Shown one piece after another: positions 1 to 13,530 of a DNA stretch of 64,000 bases. Below the pieces are notes generated by a model. That model was not told the origin of the DNA and ran no database searches. It was given only the letters and a program-made list of their open reading frames with translations. Source of the stretch: Prinia subflava (Eukaryota; Chordata; Aves; Passeriformes; Cisticolidae); the NCBI RefSeq assembly GCF_021018805.1, contig NC_086247.1:90256140-90320139 (forward strand), written 5' to 3'. Each line of letters opens with the position of its first letter. Positions within the stretch are counted from its first letter, which is position 1. The position numbers and the translations under genes were made by a program.

Positions 1-1734
1 TGCTACACAGATCACAGGAGTGCTTTCCCTAGCCTCTCCAGAGAAAAAACGAATGACATTTATCTCTTAAAACCTGCTTATGTGCTCATGTGAGAAGGGA
101 GTTGAGGGTGGGGGGGAAGCCACAACATCTCTTCAACAGCTGCTTGTAGTGGCATGCTTGTACCAACACAAGATGGAAAAAAAAGGGAAAAATCCTCCAG
201 CCCTGGGCCTTCTGGTAGATGGCAAGGTGGGAAATGAACTCCAGTTCTGCTAAATGCAGACTAATATATATGAGAGGGTGGGAGAGGTGAACTGCTTACC
301 CTGCTGATACCAGTCAACCCAAGCCTTTGAGAGTGGGACTTGCTGGCAGGCTGCATGGAAGATGGTGGCTTCCCATCTTCATACAAGGAAAGGCTAGAGA
401 AGAGGGGGGAAAAATGGAAAAAAAGAGAAATGGGAATGATCAACAGTACAGAAACTTAATATAAAACAAAGTGTGTGGCATTATCTGGAGTGGTGTAGCA
501 TATCCTGCCACTGACAGGCAAAATAATGCATTTATTGATTTAAAAACCAATTTTTTGTTGCAAAAGGCAAAAAATAATTCTTACATGATTTCATGTTTCA
601 TAATTCCTCCGACAAAAGATGGCAATGCTTAACAGAGCAAGCCATCTAGAAATGCTAAGATATTGAAAGCTCAGGTGCTCATCTATCAAACAGAAAATGC
701 ATTTTTAGCATGTGGCTTAGAGCAAAGGCCCAAGCCTTCACCTCACATACTCCAACCCAGTTCCTCAAATGCCATGATGTAGAAACCACCTCTACCTCAA
801 TGAATATGCAATGCACCATGGAACATCTGCTGTTGATTTTTAAACGGACTGCCAGCAATTATGAAATACACCTGGGAATTACAAACCCCAGTTTTCATTC
901 AGTGTTAATTTAGATAATCATGTTAGCCTCTGGACTACTGGCTGCTATGAGGTGGGATTGCTTATTTCCAGAAAATTCAGTCTGTACATGAGAGATTTTC
1001 ATGAAACTGGACAGTTTTGTTAAGATTGTCAATGTTAACAACCACTGCAAAAGTATTCACCAGTTCTTCTGGACACTTCTAAAAAGATAATACAGAACTA
1101 TTTTTCACACCACATGCAATTGAACTGTGGAGACTGTGGCTACAGTTCAGAAAATGACACAAGAAGCAAGTGAAAAGGATAGCAATACCATCTGGAATTT
1201 AAATTATTGGTATTAATACAGAAGCTGTAAGAAACACTAAACTGCATGCTTCAGATTTTAAGACAATCTTAGCTACTAGGTATTAGTAGCAGATAATCCT
1301 ATCACTGCTAAATTTAGGGTCTCAGGAATCTGTATTGGAGCATCTGCTGCAGTCAGACAGGAAACTGAAGGATGAAGTCATGTTGGCATTCATGTTCTTC
1401 TCTGCCTACTGCATGTGCAAAACTTAAAAACAAGCTGCGAGAATTAAACCACGCACGTGGCTGATGAGAACATTGTTACATACATGCCTCAGATTAATTA
1501 CCAACATTTGAAAATGCTGGCCATAACATACATCTAGCACTGTAATGAAGAACCCATAAGACCATTCAGGTGAAATGACATCCTGAATCACAGAAAAGAA
1601 CCAAAAGCAATCTCAGTAGAGGTCCTATTCCATCTCTTAGGCCCTGAGCATGGAGTAGATCAAAAAGAGCAGCTAATGTGCCATCCCAGGCAGGCTCCTT
1701 GTAAACAGTACCAGAGCATTTTCCTTTTTTGAAA
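1..1734. other. Intergenic, no gene recognised
   Basis: AT-rich unique-looking sequence. The short open frames here (60-67 codons) have no recognisable protein character, no exon-like splice context and no codon bias that I can see. No repeat family was recognised. Confidence 0.6.
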
Positions 1735-2005
1735 CTGTTGCCTCATGCTCAGCATGTGATCTACTACATTTGCCAGATCCTTTTCTGCAGAGCTGTTACT
1801 AATGTTCAGATCTATCCTGTGCTTGTGTAGCTGATTCTTCTTGAGTAAGTGCAGAACCTTTACTCATCCTTACTCAAACACATCCCACACTTTCATGTCA
1901 CTCCGTGTTTTATCATGACCTTTCTAAATTCTCATCTTCCCTCAGTCCTTTGTGGTCTCTCTCAGTGCTGTGTTATCTGCAAATGGAAAAAAAATGCAGT
2001 TTCTA
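1735..2005 (-). mobile_element. Old, diverged CR1 LINE fragment
   Basis: Read on the minus strand this matches the upstream part of the usual CR1 3' region. Landmarks in + orientation are 'gatccttttctgcagagctg' near 1778, 'tgcagaacctttactcatcc' near 1850, and 'gtgttatctgcaaat' near 1970 (CR1 usually has a 'gtgtcatctgcaaac' phrase there). There are many substitutions and small gaps, so it is older than the other CR1 copies in the window. The terminal CR1 tail is absent. Ends are approximate. Confidence 0.6.
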
Positions 2006-4407
2006 TCCTAAAGGCCTGTGACAATCATCTACATCAATACGGACACCTTATAGGCACAAATACGAACTAAAAATCTTCAAAGTTGAGTCATCGCTTTCTC
2101 AACAACTGCAGTCAAACCAGCTCAAACTTGCAATCTGGAAACACAGATCTTTTTTCATTCTTTTGCTCGTTAAGCACTTGTTTGTTGCACTTAAAAATCA
2201 AGCATTCATTTCATTCTAAAGTCAAACTGAGTTAATATCAGGAGCAAATGACATGTATTTCTCTCTGAACACTAGTCAATTTAAACATCAGTCATACAAA
2301 AACAGATTTACAGCAGAAATGAGTTGCTTTCTCAGAATAAATGAAGCAGAAAGCCTGTTATTTCCTCACTCAATCTTTTGCATACAACATATGTATTGTA
2401 AATATAACCCATGATTTTCAGGGTCTGCAGAATTTAAATGCATTCATGTTTTGCAAAAGTATCCTTTAAGTAAGCTTTAGGCTTATTCTCAAGACAGATT
2501 GTTCTGGAGCAGGAATCATTTGGGAGTGTATTAGATAATAAGAGCCTGCAATGGGGAAGAAATTTTAGTCTATATTTCAAAGACTTTTTAATCTTTTTAA
2601 TATCAAACTTTAAGGAAGTAGCTGTCATGGTAAATACATTTGACCTTGGAAATAAATTATTTTATCTCTCTTATATAAAATTACTTATATATTCAATTAT
2701 ATAAAATTACAAATCCTCTCCATCAAGCTGGATAGAAAGAATGTTATATGTTTTAGACAGAGTTTCATAAAGTAGTAGAACAGCAACCATCATTCTGAAA
2801 GAAAAGTCAGAAAAAGGGGAGTTTAAGAATACAAGCAAAAAACCTTACTGGATCTTGTGTTGCTCATGATAAGAACATGATTAAGAATTTCTGTTCTGTC
2901 TTTGCAAGTTCTCTTCAAGTATAAGAATATATTTGGTGTCTCTCTACTCTTGCAGGACTTCTGCTCTTCTAGAATATTTTTTCAGCATTACAAGACTTAA
3001 ATGAGAGGTGCTGTATAAAGTGGAAAGCATGATGACAATAATTTTTGTTTTAATATCTCAACAATGATGACTTAATGCTATTCTTCACTCAATTTCTTAG
3101 CTGAAGCACTTGGTAACCCTGTTCAATAATTTATATAGTAAAGTTCCTTATTTACAAAAATAAAACTTATCCTGGTCAAATTGTCTCTCTTTAAACAAAG
3201 AATAACAATTTTCACTGTGGGTCTTCAACACTTTGCTGAAATACAACTAAGCAGATGTCAAGAAATGGTGAGAAGCATCTGAAGAAGCCACTAAAGTTAT
3301 GAGTGGGTTTGCGTAGTTTTAAATTTTGCATCTTTTCCATTCTGAGTGGCAACAGAGTGGAAACTTTTGTTGCATGGATTATGTTGTAAGTAATCTATTT
3401 TTTCACAGGGCCCTCCAAAGTAAAAGATGACTTAATTTAACACTTTATGTAAAACAAAGCCTAAAATAGGATCACCAGCTACTGCAATTACACTGCCTCA
3501 TCATGAGCAATGGTTGCTTGAGAACCTGAAGAGACTTTGTTCTATAGCATTACAGAGCCAGAACGCCTTTTAGTGTAATGCCCTTGGATAGCTGTGCTGC
3601 TCAGGTCTGTACATTCTGTCTTGCACAGAGGAGCTTAAGTTATGCCTGGTGTTTTTTAAGTCCTACCACAAAGCAAAACATCAAAGATAGTGGTTTTTAA
3701 AACTCCAAGTTGTCACTTCAGGGCAAGGACTATTTTTGTGTTTACAGGACATCTAATAAAACGGGGCCATAATTGGATAAAAAGGTCAAAGAATTTTCAA
3801 AATCAAAACAATAAAAAATAACTGCTTATAGTAATGTGTTTCACAGAACCAGCCTACAGACCCTAAAGAACCTGTCTTTAGGTTTAGCTCAGAATGGCTG
3901 AGCCAGTAGAGAGCAGGTGATAATTGATTTCTTATGTATGCCAAATTCACACTAGGACTTAGAGCAAAGCTTCTTGCTGCAGCTTTAGCTCAGTATTCCT
4001 TTACTTAATCACCATGGACAGGGAATGGATCATCCTTTTTCCTTCACAAGCAACCTTTAATGCTCTTGAAGACTGTTAATTCAAGTGTGTTCGGTCTTCT
4101 GTTTCTTGCTCTCAGCAATACCAATTCACTTGCTCTTTCTTTGAAGGTCATGTGTTGTAGACTTGTGCTTATTCTCACTGCTATCCCCCAACAGACTTTT
4201 AAGTGTTCATTTTTCCCTTGAAGTGCAATGCTCTCTTCTTGACCTAGCAGGAATATTGCAGCATAGTGTTAGGTATAAAAGGTTTCCAGAAAGCTGATAA
4301 AATTCATTCTGTTAAAAGTTGAGCAGCAAAAGAAAAGCTAGAGGAATGACAGTCCTTAGCAATGCCTAGAGTGCGGTTTACTAATGTTAACACAGTAACA
4401 GGAGTAT
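2006..4407. other. Intergenic, no gene recognised
   Basis: AT-rich non-coding sequence without a recognisable repeat or exon. A 7-bp stem hairpin (cctaaag/ctttagg) occurs near 3863-3882 but is too short to interpret. Confidence 0.6.
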
Positions 4408-5080
4408 AGAACCATAAAATTTTTAAGGCTGGAAAATCTCTCTAAGATCATTGAGTCCAACCATCAACCCAGCACTGCCAAGTCCACCACTGGACTTGTC
4501 CAGTGTCCCCAAGTGCCAGATCTACATGTCCTTTACAAACCTCCAGGGATGGTGACTCTACCATTTCCCTGGGCATCTTGTTCCTATGCTTCCTATGCTT
4601 GACCCTTTCCATGATGAAATTTTTCCTGATATCTAATCTAAACATCCCCTTGAACAACTTGAGGCCATTTCCTCTCTATCACTTGCTGCCTGGGAGAAGA
4701 CACCCCCTCACTACACCCTCCTTTCAGCAGGTTGTAGAGAGTGATGAGGTCCCCCCAAGCCTCCTTTTCTCCAGGCTCAACATCCCCAGCTCCCTCAGCT
4801 GCTCCTCACAGGACTTGTGCTCAGACCCTGCCCCAGCTCCCTTCCCCTTCTCTGGACACGCTCCAGCCCCTCAATGTCTTCCTTGTAGAGAGTGGCCCAA
4901 ATCTGAACACAGGATTGGTGGTGTGGCCTCACCAGTGCTGAGCATAGGGGACAGTCACTGCCCTGGACCTGCTGGCCACACTACTGCTGATCCAGGCCAG
5001 GATTCCACTGGCCTTCTTGGCCATCTGGGCACAGCTGACTGTCGACCTGTGCCCCCAGATCCTTTTCTACCAAGGATCCG
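4408..5080 (-). mobile_element. CR1 LINE, 5'-truncated
   Basis: A CR1 retrotransposon 3' part in reverse orientation. The left end is the complement of the CR1 tail ('agaaccataaaat...aaggctgg'). Typical CR1 phrases follow: 'gagtccaaccatcaacccag', 'ccactggacttgtccag', 'ctccaggctcaacatcccc', 'tggcctcaccagtgctgag' and 'ccagatccttttcta' at the far end. About 670 bp is retained. The 196-codon + strand open frame across it (4503-5093) is antisense to the element and not a gene. CR1s are the commonest LINEs of birds and other reptiles and truncate at the 5' end on insertion. Confidence 0.95.
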
Positions 5081-8000
5081 CGTGCTTGTGTGAGAACTGC
5101 CAGGTAAACACTCTGTCTGCTCTGAGTAATTTCAAGACTCCTAGGGACAGTAAAGATAAGGAACCAACACTCCTACCCTAAAAGCAGATTCCAGCCAATT
5201 CAGTTTAATGGCTAGATCTCATCTCTCCAGTGCTGCATCAGTATAATGAAATGAGTCATCCTGTCACCGCTGCCTACTTCTAATGCTGTCACCAAACTGC
5301 AACAGCTTAGGTAGTTCAGAAAAGTATTTTTCAGCTTTTTTTCCTAAATTTAACCATTTTGGAATTGCTCTGCTAACAGGAAAGAGTACAAACGGAAGGC
5401 TTTCTAGCAATATTTCAGTGAATAACAGAGGGAATTACTGTTATTTCCAAAAGAAGAAAATGTGATACAAGTTTAATGAGATAAAATGAGTCTAGAGATT
5501 AAATAAGAAGCTATTCCAGAGAGACTACAAGTGAGTTTATAAATAGTATTGTTGATTGTCTGTCTGCTGGACAAGTTAATACAGCAAAAGATATCTGAGG
5601 ATAGAAAAGAACAGAATATTGAGATTGGTTTGCAGACATTTGAAAAAAACAGTGTCATAGTGAAAAGCCAGCAAGACAGTCTGCTTTAAAATATGTAAGT
5701 GCATTTTTTTTTTGTTGATGACAGTGAGGTAAATGGACAGCCAAGCCCACATTGGCACAAGTGACTATGAGGGATTAATACTTAAGATACCTGAGGCAAA
5801 GCAAAGAGAAGGGCAAGATGTAATTAAGAAAATAAAAACCATGAATAGTATTGCTTTTCACACGTGGTGAGAAAGCATGCATTGTTGACACAGTGTGATA
5901 GCTACAGATGGTACCTGGAGTAGGAAATGTGTGAGAGGTAGTGGCAAAATACAAGCATTTGTAGGACTCCAGTGAGGAAGACCTGATTTTCAAAGGTGCT
6001 TTCAAGCCAGGAGTATTCAACACTATAAGTCAATTGGAGAAAGTGGGAGATGAAATTTTGTTCTTTAATTACAAATATGTTGATGATTACAAAAGAGAAC
6101 TCACTAATTATTTAATCAGATTGCCACTGTCCTACTACAAGAGTTTACTTTGAGATTATGCTAGGTAGTTCTCTTGTCTTAAAAATGAATTAGCAGTAAA
6201 TATCAATTTGTTTCATACTTCACAATTTTGGTAGATGTTTAAGCATAGCTAAATAAATTGGAACAATGAGCACAATAATTAGGAACTTGAATTGTCTAAG
6301 AAATTATATTCTAATCTGCAGAGAACACAAGCCAAACAGAGGGAAAGAATTCATGTGTAACACCTCTCAATGCATGCAATGATGCAATGTATATGCCACT
6401 ATGAAATAACATTTGGGGTTCTACGCCTCTATGATCCCACTTCAGTTTTGTTTGCCTTGGAGTTAACAAAATATTAAATCAGAAACTCAGTAACAAAACT
6501 TGCATAAATGTCTGCTCAGATTTTTATTCTAGAAGAAAAGGCTGTGATCTTTTTTGCCATTTAGAAAGGATTAAGCAACAACCTTGATAAAGCAGTAGCT
6601 TCTGCTTTCATGTTTGAGACCAGTGGCATTTAGCATAGTCTCTAGGCATCAAACTAAAAAAAGAATTGTCAGTATAATGCAGTCACCTTCAGCAGTGCTT
6701 CCACCACCAACTCTTTTAGCCACCAACCCAATTATCTCCCTCATGTATTCTAGCATCTGACAAGCAAGCTGCCCCAAAACACACATCATAGTCCATGCTT
6801 CCTCTTTAATTTTTTGAATAACATTTAAATCTAGGTATGATCTAATAGCGTGTTATGGAGGTTGCCTTCTCAGGGAAGGGGTTACAGGCCTCAGAGGAGC
6901 AAAAATATCCATGAGAAATCATTTAACTCGAATGTATGTTTTCCTGAAAAATGAACGGTTTGCTGTTTACATGGACTACCAGCTTCTTCCCACAGGAACA
7001 CTCTTCATAGCAGCCTCCCAGGCTTGACAATACAGCAAAACAAGCTCCCATTTCCTCCCTGCTGCACAGCAGCTGAGGGGCAAGAAGCATCTACTTCTTG
7101 GGCATTCAAAGGTGCTCCATTCCCACAGCACTTCTAACCTCTCATGAGAAATGAAGGTCCTGTGTTTGTTCTGATGACACCTCACCTACACCACGTGCTC
7201 TAGTGTGGAGGCAGGAACTAACCCATTAGGCTCTGACCCTCCTCTCAATAAACCTCAAAAATGTTAGCATTCAACCTTATTCCTTTTGCAATTCAGGACA
7301 AAATAAGTAATCCTGCAACAAAACCAAGCAAAGTTGTCGGAGTAAGAAAATGGCATGTGATTTTTTGCTCTCAAGAGTTGCTATATTGTGTGACTGGGGA
7401 AAGAAGAGAGGATTTTTGGGAAACAAAGTCTAAGTAAATATAAGCATAAATCAGATAGCAAGCAAATGTCAGTATTTGTTGGCTTATTTCAATACAGGAA
7501 TTTAAATTGATGACTTCCTGGGCTGCAGATTAAAAGGTTAGAGAGGATGCAGATAATCTTTCATGCAGAGCATGTTGGAGACTGGGAATTCACTCTCCAG
7601 TATTTGACATACCAGTGTTAATCCTCATGTTAGCTCTTGGGAACTATCCAAACTAAGGTAAACAGCCTGCTTGTCTCTTAACCAGCATCTGGACAACCAT
7701 TTACAGCAATCTCAGATTCATGTAGAAGATGCTGCCTAAAGTAGGTGTGTCATTTTCTGGATGGGACACTGGGGCAGATTTAAATAAGTTTTACTGAATG
7801 AAATGGAAGAAATATTTTCAGCAAATTATAAAATTCTTTAAGCAAGTTGAACACAATCAGATAGATAACTTTTCTAATTGATCATACACTAGAAATTATT
7901 TTCATGCTTACCCAAATCTGCATTTATACTTTCCAGGTACCACTCTCAGCAGTAAATAATTACTTTATTCCTACACATAAATGACCATTTTAACTTTGCA

Positions 8001-9269
8001 TGCTCCAAATTGTTTTGCACAATTTTTAGAACGTTCTAGTGGCGTTTTTTCTTAACAGATATTTATTTCATACAAGAAACATACCTTCTGTGAATGTAAC
8101 TTATCCTGTAAATTCTGTAAACTAGTATGAACATATAAAAATATTTAGTCCCTACCTCAAAACTAGCACTTAAAATTAAGCAGTTCATAACCACTTTCAA
8201 TATTGGATTGGATGGGTCAGAAAGGAAAGACCTTTGTTTTCTCCCTTATCTCGTGGATATATAGATCCTTCTTCTGATGCTACCTAGTTAGATTTTATTG
8301 TCTCAACTCATTTTATCTGGATGCTCTTGTCCCCAGGAACTAACATGCTCATAAAAACTCTGTGTTGTTGTATCACTATTTTTTTAAGCAGGACTTGAAA
8401 CAATTTAGAATTTTAAAAATGGAGGTGTGGAGTAACCACTATTTAGCTAAAACTGGAAGGGATTTTCACCAGGCAGAATTCATATCAGAATCCCCACTCA
8501 CTTCAGGAAAATTAACTTCAGCAAGGACATAGTAAGATCTACGAGAAATCTGTATTTACACTCAAAACCACTGAAATTACATTCTTGCTGCCTTTATAGT
8601 AGGAATCAAGTAAACACAGAAACTCTAGATAAAAATACTCCTATGAATGCAGAAGTTGATGACTATGATTCATAATTACTAATCACTTCTTTAACATATG
8701 CCTGTAATTCTTTTAAGGACTAAGGTTTACCACAGTTTCTAGCATTTCTTGTTTCCTGTACTTTCATGAGATTACCAACTGCACAACATTTGTCTTATTT
8801 TAATTGGCCAAAAAAGAAACCCATGAAGATTGCTCACCAAATACTTTTTTTCTGACTACAAGACAAGTAAGGCACTGTTTAATGCCTTTGGCATTATTTC
8901 TTTTAGCAGTGAATGCTAAGCAATGCTTCAAACTGAGATTACAGTTAGGCAGACAGAAAAGGAAAATATCATTTTGTCTGTGAAGTTCTCAGAAGGATGA
9001 ACCTGTCAAGAGATAGAGAAATAGGTCACACGAAAGTTAATGAAAAGTAATAAATGGAATACATTGTGCCACAATGCTTCATCTCAATTAAAAGTTCACT
9101 TGCTGAATGCCATTTAAACTGACAGATACCCAGCTCTTATCAACCTGCCTATTTATCGTCTTTGCATTTATAAAGGCTGTTGTTTATTCCACTGGGTAGC
9201 CTCTGGAATCCTCCTGTTGCATTCTTAGTCATGAATAATTGAAGTGTAAAGAAGTGAAATGCCAGGATT
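5081..9269. other. Intergenic, no gene recognised
   Basis: AT-rich non-coding sequence. Nothing beyond short A- or T-runs and spurious open frames of fewer than 85 codons was seen on either strand. Confidence 0.6.
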
Positions 9270-9301
9270 CACAGGAAAATGTTTCCTGTGAAAATGTTTC
9301 C
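9270..9301. repeat. 15-bp tandem duplication
   Basis: Two adjacent copies of a 15-bp unit ('gaaaatgtttcctgt' then 'gaaaatgtttcctta'). The core is partly palindromic (aggaaa/tttcct). Likely a replication-slippage product. Confidence 0.6.
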
Positions 9302-12300
9302 TTATTACAGATGTTCGTGTGCTTCAGAACAAACTGACATTAGAGGAAGGCTGGATTTTAACTTCTAGCAGTGTCTGGCATTACACTGACATTAACTAAT
9401 GATTGCTTTTTGACCACAGCAATGCCATCACTTCAAGAAGCAGCTCTAATACCCCTTTTTAAGAATTCAAGACCAAAAAAAAGCGATTTGGAAGCCAAGA
9501 TAGGGAACACATCATATCTGCATGACATTCCACACTGCTGCACCACAGCTTCCCACACAGAGGTGCGATGAGAATAATGAACTTGCTGAAAGGGCTATGA
9601 TGTGCTTACTGCTGGGTTACAGCTTCAACATTGCACTACCCTGTTGCAAGAAATGGGTTGTAGTTTATAGAGATTACTTGAGCCACTTGTAGATGAGACA
9701 AAGTTTTGTAGCTTTTTTATGGGAGAGATATATTAAGGCTGAAGGTGAAACAGAGAAGAATACCAAAGGTACTACTAAAATTGGGAACACGACTGCAGCA
9801 TGCTGAAGAGAAAAGGTGACGTATCAGAAGGATGCACTTTTTGAGTTGCATGTGAACTCTCATTCTCTCCAGGTCAAGTGTCTGTCTTAGAGCTCCATAT
9901 TTAAGTACTTCTTCCTTCTTCTTAGTTTAAGTACTTCACAAAACTCACTTGTCTCATAGTGTCAATGTGTCTCCGTGACTGATTGCCCATAAGTCCTTGA
10001 CCTTGCTCAGGAAATGAGAGCTCTGGTGTAGCTTTCCTTCAGTGCCAGGATCTCAACCGCATTTCCTTCAACTCCACAGTAAATGCCTGCGTTGTGTGAG
10101 AGTTGTGGAGCACCTTTCACTTCCCAAGTCAGAGCTGTGCCACTGAGCTGCCTAAACTGCCAGCTACCAAGAGGCAGTCTGACATTGCAGGAAGGGTCCC
10201 CCACTACAAGGTGGGAGGGAAGAATATGGATCTCTGTTTTGTGATATAAGGATGGATGAAGAGTGCCACAAGCACACCAAACACAACAGAAACACACCGG
10301 GTGTTTGGGAGTTTTACAGACTAGGAGCAGAACTGTGGCAGATGCTGATTACTTCCTTGCTCAGGACAGGAAACTGGTGTACATGTGCAGAATTCTAAAT
10401 GTGGGCACCAAAGACTTCCACTGCCAAAGTACAGTGCTACCAGGCAAACTAAAATATCTGTGTTTGGGATTTTAAAAAAATTATATACTTGTCTGAAGGT
10501 CTGAACCTGAATTAGCTGCTTACATTTAACTGTCCCAATGTCTTTATATTTTAAGGACTTGAGCAATAAGGATTTTGTACTGAATTTTTGCTGATTCTTA
10601 CTTGTTTAGCATAGTTGAGAAATCGAGCACTTTGGGTAGCTGTCTCCTCTCCTTTACCCAAAGCCTCAGGCTGTTAGAAGCGTGAAAAAGAATGCATCAA
10701 GGGTTATTTTTAAAATGCTTCTAAGTGCAATTTGTGCCCAGTTAATATTTAAGTACTGCCTACAATGCACATAATAAAATGAGAGCATGCTTTAGAAAGC
10801 CCTGATTGAATGTGCATGTCGGCTGGTGCTCTGCTAGCCTAATGCAATTTGATTTTGACATAATGTAATGGAGCACAGTGATGAAAAACAGCAACTCTAA
10901 TAAGGCTCCTCTTTTCACAGCTTATTTATTTTTGGCCACTGAAGCAGTGTGCTTCTCTGTACCTCTCCTTTTATGTAATCTCAAAATAATTAGCTAAGAC
11001 GACTTTTCTTTGTGTCTTAATTAAATGAAATCTAAGTAACAGACTATTACTTTTTACATTGCAAAATCATAGGGGAATATTTTCAACTCATATATACTGG
11101 CAGCACAGAAGTCAGCAGAACAATGGGAAAACCTACAGCAGCAGCAACTTTACTGAAGGAAAAGCCTTGGACCAACAGAACCTGACTGCCCTGTAGATGC
11201 TCAGAAGACAGCTGGCTGTGTTCCATGCTGTTTCAGTTGCCTGCTCTTTAGCATCCAGGCAGATCAGACTGTGCTGTGACTTGTATAAGGTGAATTTATG
11301 TTCAAAAGATAATTGTATCAGGTTAACAAATTAATTTCTGCTTGATTCTGGTTTTGAACACAGGTTTCTAGGGTGAAAGGCTTATGCATTAACTCAACAC
11401 ATCAAGCACATCTCATTATGCAGAAGTTAATGTTAATACACTCAATTTCCTACATTTTTAAGGATCTGATGCTTTCAGGGACTTTTTTTCTTCTCATGCT
11501 AATTGTATGATCTGCATCTTTTATCTAAAATGTAGTTTGTGTCAGAAAATTCCTTTCAACAAAACAACTATCAGGCACTCACAAAATTTCAGATTATCTA
11601 GGAAGCAAGGGAAGTAAGTTGTAGCAGAATAGAAGAGGATGCTATTCTCAGCCTCAGTAGGCAGCAAAGCTAAGCAAATGAGAGTTACCCGCTGAATTGT
11701 GTGCATTCATTCTTGGAAGAAAATTGCTTTTTCACTTTAGACATGGATGTAACCATCTTCTTTCTGTCCCATCCACATGCATACACACCTGGCAATAATC
11801 CTGGCCTTTACAGGATGCTTTTCATGTCATGAGGGGGGAAAAAAGTAAAGAAAAAACCCTGTAAATGTCCTGAAAAAGCACTCCTGGTATAAAAGTGTTA
11901 AGCCACCAGCACAGTGAATAGTCTGTGACACTCAAGCCTCAAAGACTTTAAAGAATGTGTCCAAGGCCATGTCTGAATTACACTCTGATGAATCAACTAA
12001 GACGGTTGGCAGCAATAACTTCACATCATGTATAGAGATGTAGCATGAAGTGTAGGGAACCTTGATGAAGTCTGTTGCTGACATTTAAATAAATTAATGA
12101 TGTACTCTGTGTACAAACAAGAGAAGCTGATGTTTCAGCAGTGATGGGCCTGATTAGTTTTTAATTATGATGAAGCCAGCACTTTAATAGTTTGTGTTAA
12201 GCTTTTTAAACCATATTTTCAATAAGCCTGTTCATGTTGCAGCATAATGCTTTTACTAGCATGTTCAGCTATATGAAGGTATGTAGATACTGGTTAAATT

Positions 12301-13123
12301 TAAATTGTTTATCAAAAACATGCTCGTGGACTGTCCCACCAACAGGCTTCATTCAGGCAGCAAATGTGACCCTTTGCACCTACACAACTGCTTCCTTCAC
12401 AAATAAACCACAAATCTGAAGAAGGACAGGAAATCTCATGGACATGCCACAAAATGTCTAGCAGCTTAATACACACGAGCTGAGAACTGCCTCTGGCTCA
12501 GTTAATCTAGACACAGCCAGTGCCATTTTCCTGTCTGCTGCACTTGCAATGAAGGGTAGTTTCTGTCCTCCAGTGATGGTAGCTGTGAGGCAACTGCTAT
12601 TTTATGAGAGCAATTGATAAAATGTATTAAGAGAGCAATTTTAACACGGATACATTACTGTTATACTTTTTTTTATTTATTGCCTTTATAGATCTTGATA
12701 TTGACAGGCTGAAAAAGAGTGGATACTTTTTATGTTTAGAAAACCCCATCTATTTCCATATAGCAAAGGGAAAACAGAAATGTTAACTCTGTCTGGTAGA
12801 TTCAAGAAACTCATTGAAATTCATATTATTTTACAATGCTGTGGTGTTAGGAAAGCATTAGTCTTGACTAAGACTGCAGAGAATCGATTCCCATGTCATT
12901 TCTAATTGACTATTAAAATGCAGATAATTTGTCTGAGTTGGTGAAGTAATCTCAAGAGCTCAAAGGGAAGATGTTAGGCCAAATAAGGGTACAGGTATTA
13001 AGTTGCTCAAAAGGCAACAAAATTATAATCTTCTTTTATTTATTTCTCTTGCCTCTAAAGTGTTGCTTTTAGCCCTAAAAGCTGGTACAGACAGAAATAA
13101 ATTAGATGGTCTATCATTAATCA
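9302..13123. other. Intergenic; possible conserved non-coding sequence
   Basis: No gene recognised. A 12-bp direct repeat (tttaagtacttc) occurs twice near 9899 and 9925. The stretch 10790-11040 is repeat-free and dense in homeodomain-like TAAT/ATTA motifs, and looks like conserved non-coding DNA, but this cannot be shown from one sequence. The 96-codon minus frame at 10007-10297 has no recognisable domain. Confidence 0.5.
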
Positions 13124-13530
13124 GAGAATCAGGGAATCATAGAATGGTTTGGGCTGGAAGGGACCTTAAAGACCATCTTGTTCCAACCCTCCTGCAATGA
13201 ACAGGAACACCTTCCACCAGACTGAATTGCTCAGAGCCGCATCCAGCCTGGCCTTGAACATTTCCAGGGATGGGGCATCCAAAGCTTCTCTGGGCAACCT
13301 GTTCCAGTGCTTCACCACCCTCACAGTAAAGAATTTGTTCCTGATACCTAATCTAAATCTCTCCTCTTTTAGTTTAAAAACATTTCCCCTTGTTCTAACA
13401 CCACCTGCCTGTGTAAAAAGTCACTCTCCCTATTTTGTATAAGGCCTCTTAAGTACTGAAAGGCTGCAATGTGGAGAGGCTCCCCAGAGCCTTCTTCTCC
13501 AGGCTGAACAACCTCAGCTGTCATAGCCTG
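13124..13530 (-). mobile_element. CR1 LINE, 5'-truncated
   Basis: Reverse-oriented CR1 3' end of about 405 bp. It begins at the left with the complement of the tail ('gaatcatagaatggtttggg'), then 'ctggaagggaccttaaagac', 'tccagcctggccttgaac', 'ctgggcaacctgttccagtg' and 'cttcttctccaggctgaac' at the right end. It is only moderately diverged. No flanking target duplication is visible, as expected for CR1. Confidence 0.95.

Noticed and set aside
4503..5093. 196-codon + strand frame
   Set aside because: It lies antisense to a CR1 3' end; the peptide is a CR1 by-product.
10007..10566. Overlapping 70- to 96-codon frames suggestive of a retrogene
   Set aside because: No recognisable family, no poly(A), no target duplication and no splice pattern. 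Left as intergenic.
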